Below are positions 41,484-45,398 of a stretch of 45,398 nucleotides of DNA, in pieces. Position 1 is the first letter of the stretch; the number at the start of each line of letters is the position of its first letter. The notes beneath the pieces are model-generated. The model was not told the origin of the DNA, did not search any database, and saw nothing but the letters and a program-made list of their open reading frames with translations. Source of the stretch: a virus; the IMG/VR virus record IMGVR_UViG_3300032323_002752, positions 1 to 45,398 of that record, one strand, 5' to 3'. A program made the translations under genes and the position numbers.

Positions 41484-41491
41484 CATAAATA
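41484..41491 (+). promoter_or_regulatory. Candidate T4-type late promoter before gp13
   Basis: CATAAATA lies 24 bases ahead of the gp13 start, in the 54-nt gap that separates the glycan/small-gene block from the neck genes. Neck genes in T4-like phages are late-transcribed, so position and sequence agree. It is the best placed of the late promoter candidates in this window. Confidence 0.5.
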
Positions 41492-41515
41492 GGTAACTAA
41501 CTATGGGTAAAAATT

Positions 41516-42472
41516 ATGGCCAAACCTACAACCAGAGCACAATTTAAAGACTACTGTTTACGCAGATTAGGACATCCAGTAATTCAAATCAATTTGGATG
41601 ATGACCAAATTGATGACCGAATTGATGATGCTTTGAGTTTTTTCAATGATTTCCATTTTGATGGTACTGAAAAACTCTTTATGAAACACCGATTTACAAA
41701 AGAAGATATTGACCGTAAATGGATTTATTGTCCAGATGCGGTTACATTTGTGACCGGTGTTTTTCCATTTGATGATTCCAATTCTTCAATCAATATGTTT
41801 GATTTAAGATATCAGTTAAGATTGCATGATTTGTATGACTTTACATCTGTAAGTTATGTGTCATATGAAATTACTATGCAACACATTCGCACATTAAATC
41901 TATTATTTTCCGGCACACCTCAATTCAGATTCAATCGTAAACAAAATAAAGTATTTTTGGATATTGATTGGCAGAGAGATGCAATAGAAGGCAAATACGT
42001 TATCATTGAATGTTACAGAAAGTTAGAGCCTGATTCTGTAACGATTACAGGTACAGTTAGTGGCACCGTTTCATCAAACGCAGTTGCAGGTTTTGGTACA
42101 ACATTTGACCAAGATTTGGTTGAAAATGATATGATTGTTTTAGGAACAGGTGAAACAGTTCAAGTTAATCGTATCATATCACCAACATCATTGACACTCA
42201 CAAATAATCTAACATCAACTATTGCAAATACAACAATTACCAAACCTGGAGTTTCTGATGTTTGGGATGACCGTATGTTGAAAAAGTATGCCACTGCTTT
42301 ATTGAAAAAACAATGGGGTGAAAATCTTAAAAAGTTTGGTGGTATTCAAATGCCAGGTGGTGTTACATTAAACGGTAAAGAAATTTGGGATGAGGCCGTA
42401 GAAGAACTTGGTAAAATAGAAGAAGATTTATTCAACTACAATAGTTTGCCTAGTGAAATCTTTACTGGATAA
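41516..42472 (+). CDS. 13: Neck protein gp13
   Basis: A 318-residue T4 gp13-like neck (head completion) protein. It has the conserved N-terminus with TRAQFKDYCLRRLGHPVIQI and DDDQIDDRIDDALSFFNDFH, and the conserved C-terminal DRMLKKYATALLKKQWGENL and GVTLNGKEIWDEAVEELGKI. Between about residues 175 and 243 a small beta module is inserted (SGTVSSNAVAGFGTTF, then GETVQVNRIISPTSLTLTN), absent from minimal forms. gp13 binds gp14 to close the filled head and join the tail. It is the first gene of the T4 order 13-14-15-16-17 here, three bases from gp14. Confidence 0.93.
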   Translation: MAKPTTRAQFKDYCLRRLGHPVIQINLDDDQIDDRIDDALSFFNDFHFDGTEKLFMKHRFTKEDIDRKWIYCPDAVTFVTGVFPFDDSNSSINMFDLRYQLRLHDLYDFTSVSYVSYEITMQHIRTLNLLFSGTPQFRFNRKQNKVFLDIDWQRDAIEGKYVIIECYRKLEPDSVTITGTVSGTVSSNAVAGFGTTFDQDLVENDMIVLGTGETVQVNRIISPTSLTLTNNLTSTIANTTITKPGVSDVWDDRMLKKYATALLKKQWGENLKKFGGIQMPGGVTLNGKEIWDEAVEELGKIEEDLFNYNSLPSEIFTG

Positions 42473-42474
42473 TA

Positions 42475-43377
42475 ATGCCTACCAATTTTTATTTTAATAA
42501 TTTTCCACAAAACCAAATCACATCTGAACAACTTTTAGTTGAAGATTTGGTTATTGAAGCCATGCAAATTCACGGCATGGATGTTTTCTATCTAAAGAGA
42601 ACCAGTCGTGATGTTGAAGATGGACTATATGGTGAAGATACTCTAAAAGAATACCGTTACGCATATCCAATTGAAATGTATATGGAGAATGTAACTGGCA
42701 TGGATGGTGAAGGTGATTTTATTTCTAAATTTGGTTTAGAAATTAGAGATGAACTTACAATGCTTATTTCACGTAGACGTTTTGCGGCAACAGTTCAGTT
42801 AAGTAGACCTAGAGAAGGTGACTTAGTTTATATTCCTCTGATTCAAAATTTCTTTGAAATTACTTTTGTAGAACACGAAAACGACCAAGCAATGTTTCAT
42901 ACATTAGGTCGTGGTCGTGGAGGCAATGTTTATGTTTATGCTTTGAAAATGAAACAATTTGTATTCTCCGAAGAAATTATTGACACCGGTGTTGTTGAAG
43001 TCGACCAACAAGCTAATGAACACTATAAGAGAACACGTTTGAGTGTTGCCAATAACTTCTCTGGAGGTTCAGGTTCATTTATTCCAGGCGAAGTTGTCTA
43101 TCAAGGTTCTTCATTGGCACTTGCTAACGCTAAGGCTATTGTATACTCCTATGAAGCCGATTCTGTATTAAATGTTATTCGTGTTCAAGGAACATTTGCA
43201 AATGGTGTATTTGTTTTAGGTAATACCAGTGGTGCAAATCGTGCCGCAATTTATGCCGATACAGACTATCAAGTTAATGAAAATATATTTGAAGATGATG
43301 CTGACAATGTTATTATTCAAAATGAAGCTGATGGCATTATTGACTTTACAGAATCTAACCCATTTGGTGAACCATAA
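42475..43377 (+). CDS. 14: Neck protein gp14
   Basis: A 300-residue T4 gp14-like neck protein. It starts MPTNFYFNNFPQNQITSEQL. The core is ALQIHGMDVFYLKR-like (residues 26-42, here EAMQIHGMDVFYLKR), then KFGLEIRDELTMLISRRRF and REGDLVYIPLIQNFFEI, ending with a family-typical EVDQQANEH region. After residue 190 there is a beta accessory region (FIPGEVVYQGSSLALANAKA) as known in marine relatives. It works with gp13 to form the neck. Its stop and the gp15 start overlap by one base (TAATG). Confidence 0.93.
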   Translation: MPTNFYFNNFPQNQITSEQLLVEDLVIEAMQIHGMDVFYLKRTSRDVEDGLYGEDTLKEYRYAYPIEMYMENVTGMDGEGDFISKFGLEIRDELTMLISRRRFAATVQLSRPREGDLVYIPLIQNFFEITFVEHENDQAMFHTLGRGRGGNVYVYALKMKQFVFSEEIIDTGVVEVDQQANEHYKRTRLSVANNFSGGSGSFIPGEVVYQGSSLALANAKAIVYSYEADSVLNVIRVQGTFANGVFVLGNTSGANRAAIYADTDYQVNENIFEDDADNVIIQNEADGIIDFTESNPFGEP

Positions 43378-44378
43378 TGCTAGGTAATTCACACTTTTAC
43401 AATAGAACAATCAGAAAAGTTGTAGTGGCTTTTGGTACACTATTTAATGATTTGGTGTTGGTTCGTTACAATAGAGCAGGCACAGTAGAATTTGAAAGAA
43501 CAAGAGTTCCACTATCTTACGGTGCAAAAGAAAAATACATCACACGACTAACACAGGATCCAGATTTAATTAAATCTATCGCAACATCATTACCTAGAAT
43601 GAGTTTTGATTTGACTGGATTGGAGTATGATGTTTCTCGTAAACAACAATCTTTAGTTAGAAATTTTGGTTATAATAATGCAACAGGAACAATCAACACA
43701 CAATTTGCTCCTATTCCTTATAACTTTAATTTTACTTTATCTCTCTATGTAAGAAATCAAGAAGATGGTACACAGTTGTTGGAACAAATTCTTCCGTTCT
43801 TTACACCAGATTTTACAGTAACTGTTGATTTGATTCCAAGCATGGACCAAAAATATGATATGCCAATCATATTGAATAATGTTTCACCTGAAATTGATTA
43901 TGAAGGTGATATGTTATCTACTCGTATGATTATTTGGACATTAGATTTTACAGTCAAAGGTTATATTTTTCCGCCAGTCAATACTAGTGGTAAAATTATT
44001 AAACAAGCCAACACAAACATATACATTGATTCACAATCTCGTCTATCACAAAAAGTATATGTTGACTCAGCAAACGGCAATGGTGTATTCACCACAGGTG
44101 AAACAATCAGAGTTGCAAAACGAAATGTTACTGGTCAAGTTACTTACTTTGCTAACAATGCAACAGGCACATTAATCGTTGAAGAGCTATCCGATTTATT
44201 GCAAGAAGATGATATTGTAGTTGGTGATTTTTCTAATGCAATATATACCATAGATATGGTGGATTTAACACCGTTAAAAACAGTTGAAATTATAGTTAAA
44301 CCGGATCCTGTTACGGCAAATGCCAATGACGATTACGGATATACAACAACAATAAGCGAGTGGCCTGATACCTTATAA
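43377..44378 (+). CDS. 15: Tail completion / sheath stabiliser gp15
   Basis: A 333-residue T4 gp15-like protein. HFYNRTIRKVVVAFGTLFND and the LPRMSFDLTGLEYDVSRKQQ block are diagnostic, followed by PIPYNFNFTLSLYVRNQEDG, EQILPFFTPDFTVTVDLIP and DMPIILNNVSPEIDYEG. The protein caps the tail tube and sheath and joins tail to neck. Residues about 225-295 are an added beta module (GETIRVAKRNVTGQVTYF). The end is short and acidic, overlapping the small terminase start by one base (TAATG). Confidence 0.94.
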   Translation: MLGNSHFYNRTIRKVVVAFGTLFNDLVLVRYNRAGTVEFERTRVPLSYGAKEKYITRLTQDPDLIKSIATSLPRMSFDLTGLEYDVSRKQQSLVRNFGYNNATGTINTQFAPIPYNFNFTLSLYVRNQEDGTQLLEQILPFFTPDFTVTVDLIPSMDQKYDMPIILNNVSPEIDYEGDMLSTRMIIWTLDFTVKGYIFPPVNTSGKIIKQANTNIYIDSQSRLSQKVYVDSANGNGVFTTGETIRVAKRNVTGQVTYFANNATGTLIVEELSDLLQEDDIVVGDFSNAIYTIDMVDLTPLKTVEIIVKPDPVTANANDDYGYTTTISEWPDTL

Positions 44379-44782
44379 TGAAAAAAATGAATGATAATCT
44401 CTCTGAGATTTTTGATGTAGAACCGATGAAATTAGTAGAAGCACCAAAATCAGAAATAGTTCCTGTAGATGAAAAGAAATCTACGGTAACTAATGATTTT
44501 GAAGAGGCAAGAAAAAACACCAAGTCATTAATACAAAAAGCTGATACTGCTTTAGATAATCTATTAATGGTTGCCAACCAATCAGAACATCCAAGAGCAT
44601 ATGAAGTTGCAGCCAATTTAATTAAAACATTAGGTGACTTAAATAAAGATTTATTGGAGTTACAGAAACGCAAAATGGATTTAACAGGTGAAAACAAAAA
44701 TACTGGTAAAACTGTTATCGATAAAGCCGTTTTTGTTGGTAACACTTCAGAACTATTAAAAATGATTAAGGAAAAAAAGTAA
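44378..44782 (+). CDS. 16: Small terminase subunit gp16
   Basis: A 134-residue T4 gp16-like protein. The start MKKMNDNLSEIFDVEP and the central helices TNDFEEARKNTKSLIQKADTALDNLLMVANQSEHPRAYEVAANLIKTLGDLN match the marine T4-like family, as does the late LMDLTGENKN-like segment (here RKMDLTGENKN). It would form the ring that recognises DNA and regulates gp17 during packaging. The Dps-like gene follows directly, inserted between the two terminase genes. Confidence 0.9.
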   Translation: MKKMNDNLSEIFDVEPMKLVEAPKSEIVPVDEKKSTVTNDFEEARKNTKSLIQKADTALDNLLMVANQSEHPRAYEVAANLIKTLGDLNKDLLELQKRKMDLTGENKNTGKTVIDKAVFVGNTSELLKMIKEKK

Positions 44783-45217
44783 ATGGAACAACTCATTCAA
44801 CAAATGAAAGTTATTTTAGGTACAAACTTTGGTTTGTATTTTAAGGCACACACATTCCATTGGAATGTTGAAGGTGCTGACTTTGCACAATATCATGAAT
44901 TTTTAGGTGATTTCTATCAATCTGTGTTTGATAATACAGATACTATTGCCGAAAAAATTCGTATGTTGGGTTCATATGCACCAACAACACTACCTAGAAT
45001 GTTAGAATTATCTGACATTGAAGATACAGAAACTATTTCATCAGCACTTGTTATGTTGAATCAATTGAAACAAGATAATGACCGTTTCATTGTTCATCTT
45101 CGTGCAGGTATTGTGGCAGCTGATAGTGCAAATGAACCAGCGATTGGTAACTATTTGCAAGACTTGTTAGACCAACACCAAAAACACGCATGGATGCTTC
45201 GTAGTATTACCAAGTAA
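44783..45217 (+). CDS. Dps-like ferritin
   Basis: A 144-residue Dps/ferritin-like protein. THFHWN-type residues (KAHTFHWNVEGADFAQYHEF) and VFDNTDTIAEKIRMLGSYAP align with the intersubunit ferroxidase site of Dps. His26, His38, Asp53 and Glu57 correspond to E. coli His51, His63, Asp78 and Glu82. The Asp67 position is Gly42, with an Asp next to it. The N-terminal DNA-binding tail of long Dps proteins is lacking. It could bind and oxidise iron or protect DNA, or have a structural role in packaging. It begins directly after the gp16 stop and 5 nt before gp17, so it is co-expressed with the terminase. Confidence 0.88.
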   Translation: MEQLIQQMKVILGTNFGLYFKAHTFHWNVEGADFAQYHEFLGDFYQSVFDNTDTIAEKIRMLGSYAPTTLPRMLELSDIEDTETISSALVMLNQLKQDNDRFIVHLRAGIVAADSANEPAIGNYLQDLLDQHQKHAWMLRSITK

Positions 45218-45222
45218 ATATA

Positions 45223-45398
45223 ATGAGTGATTATGGTTATTTGGGTAACCCGCACTTAAAGAAGGCAGGTGTTGAGTTACATTATACTGAAGAACAAATT
45301 GTTGAAATTGCAAAGTGTTCGGAAGACCCAATTTATTTTATTGACAATTATTGTATGATTGTTACACTTGACCACGGTATACAACCGTTCAAGTTATA
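45223..45398 (+). CDS. 17: Large terminase subunit gp17 (5' part)
   Basis: The window ends after 58 codons. The translated start MSDYGYLGNPHLKKAGVELH, followed by EEQIVEIAKCSEDPIYFIDN and a hydrophobic VTLDHGIQPFKLY, agrees with the N-terminus of gp17 from marine T4-like phages, just before the ATPase domain. Its place after gp16 (with the Dps-like gene between) supports this. The Walker motifs and nuclease lie beyond the window. It is the motor ATPase and nuclease of DNA packaging. Confidence 0.85.
   Translation, partial: MSDYGYLGNPHLKKAGVELHYTEEQIVEIAKCSEDPIYFIDNYCMIVTLDHGIQPFKL

Noticed and set aside
44311-44796. Minus-strand 161-codon frame over the gp16 gene
   Set aside because: The plus strand has the recognisable gp16 in the expected order; the antisense frame has no family match by eye and no start signals.

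Overview
This window looks like part of the late (virion) region of a marine T4-like myovirus, of the kind known from cyanophages and pelagiphages. The evidence is: a low G+C, almost gap-free, all plus-strand layout; a 2047-residue DUF4815-type structural protein; a run of fibre genes built on the ANSAY...ADQRAVTSG repeat; and, at the right end, the T4 order neck gp13 - neck gp14 - tail completion gp15 - small terminase gp16 - (Dps-like gene) - large terminase gp17, the last cut by the window edge. No host chromosomal genes, tRNAs, integrases, insertion sequences or CRISPR arrays are visible. The host cannot be decided from this window; the composition would suit a low-G+C marine bacterium.

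Layout: (1) 2-8596, structural protein, small coiled-coil protein and first fibre. (2) 8593-18088, an unusual enzyme cassette inserted between fibre genes: four radical SAM proteins (9068, 13053, 15160, 16224), four cupin-fold Fe(II) oxygenase-like proteins (8593, 12422, 14053, 17519), three proteins I do not recognise (10688, 11391, 17128) and a 190-residue virion-like protein (10116) whose C-terminus is a threefold Cys-His-x-Ser repeat followed by a basic tail. (3) 18093-30430, four large fibre/adhesin genes and three small accessory genes. Three of the fibres end in Peptidase_S74 intramolecular chaperone domains, and one is a cysteine-rich YadA-head-like beta-roll. (4) 30452-41240, a glycan-type cassette: four glycosyltransferase-like genes, two sulfotransferases, an NDP-sugar 4,6-dehydratase, a NodU/TobZ-type carbamoyltransferase, two sugar-type methyltransferases and an APS-kinase-like/nucleotidyltransferase fusion. 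(5) 41237-45398, neck, tail completion and packaging genes with a Dps-like ferritin.

How the parts may work together (inference): the fibres form the adsorption apparatus. Region 2 has the make-up of a RiPP-like modification system, a substrate with a short repeated Cys/His/Ser tail, several radical SAM/SPASM maturases and several Fe/2OG oxygenases. It may chemically modify a virion protein, with the protein at 10116-10688 the best candidate. The tail resembles the histidine-serine repeat of the known His-Xaa-Ser (Hxs) radical SAM system but has cysteines interleaved. Region 4 could make and attach a methylated, carbamoylated and sulfated glycan to virion proteins, or alter host surface glycans. 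Genes are tightly packed with many 1-50 nt overlaps, and T4-late-type (C/A)ATAAATA sequences precede several transcription-unit-like boundaries.
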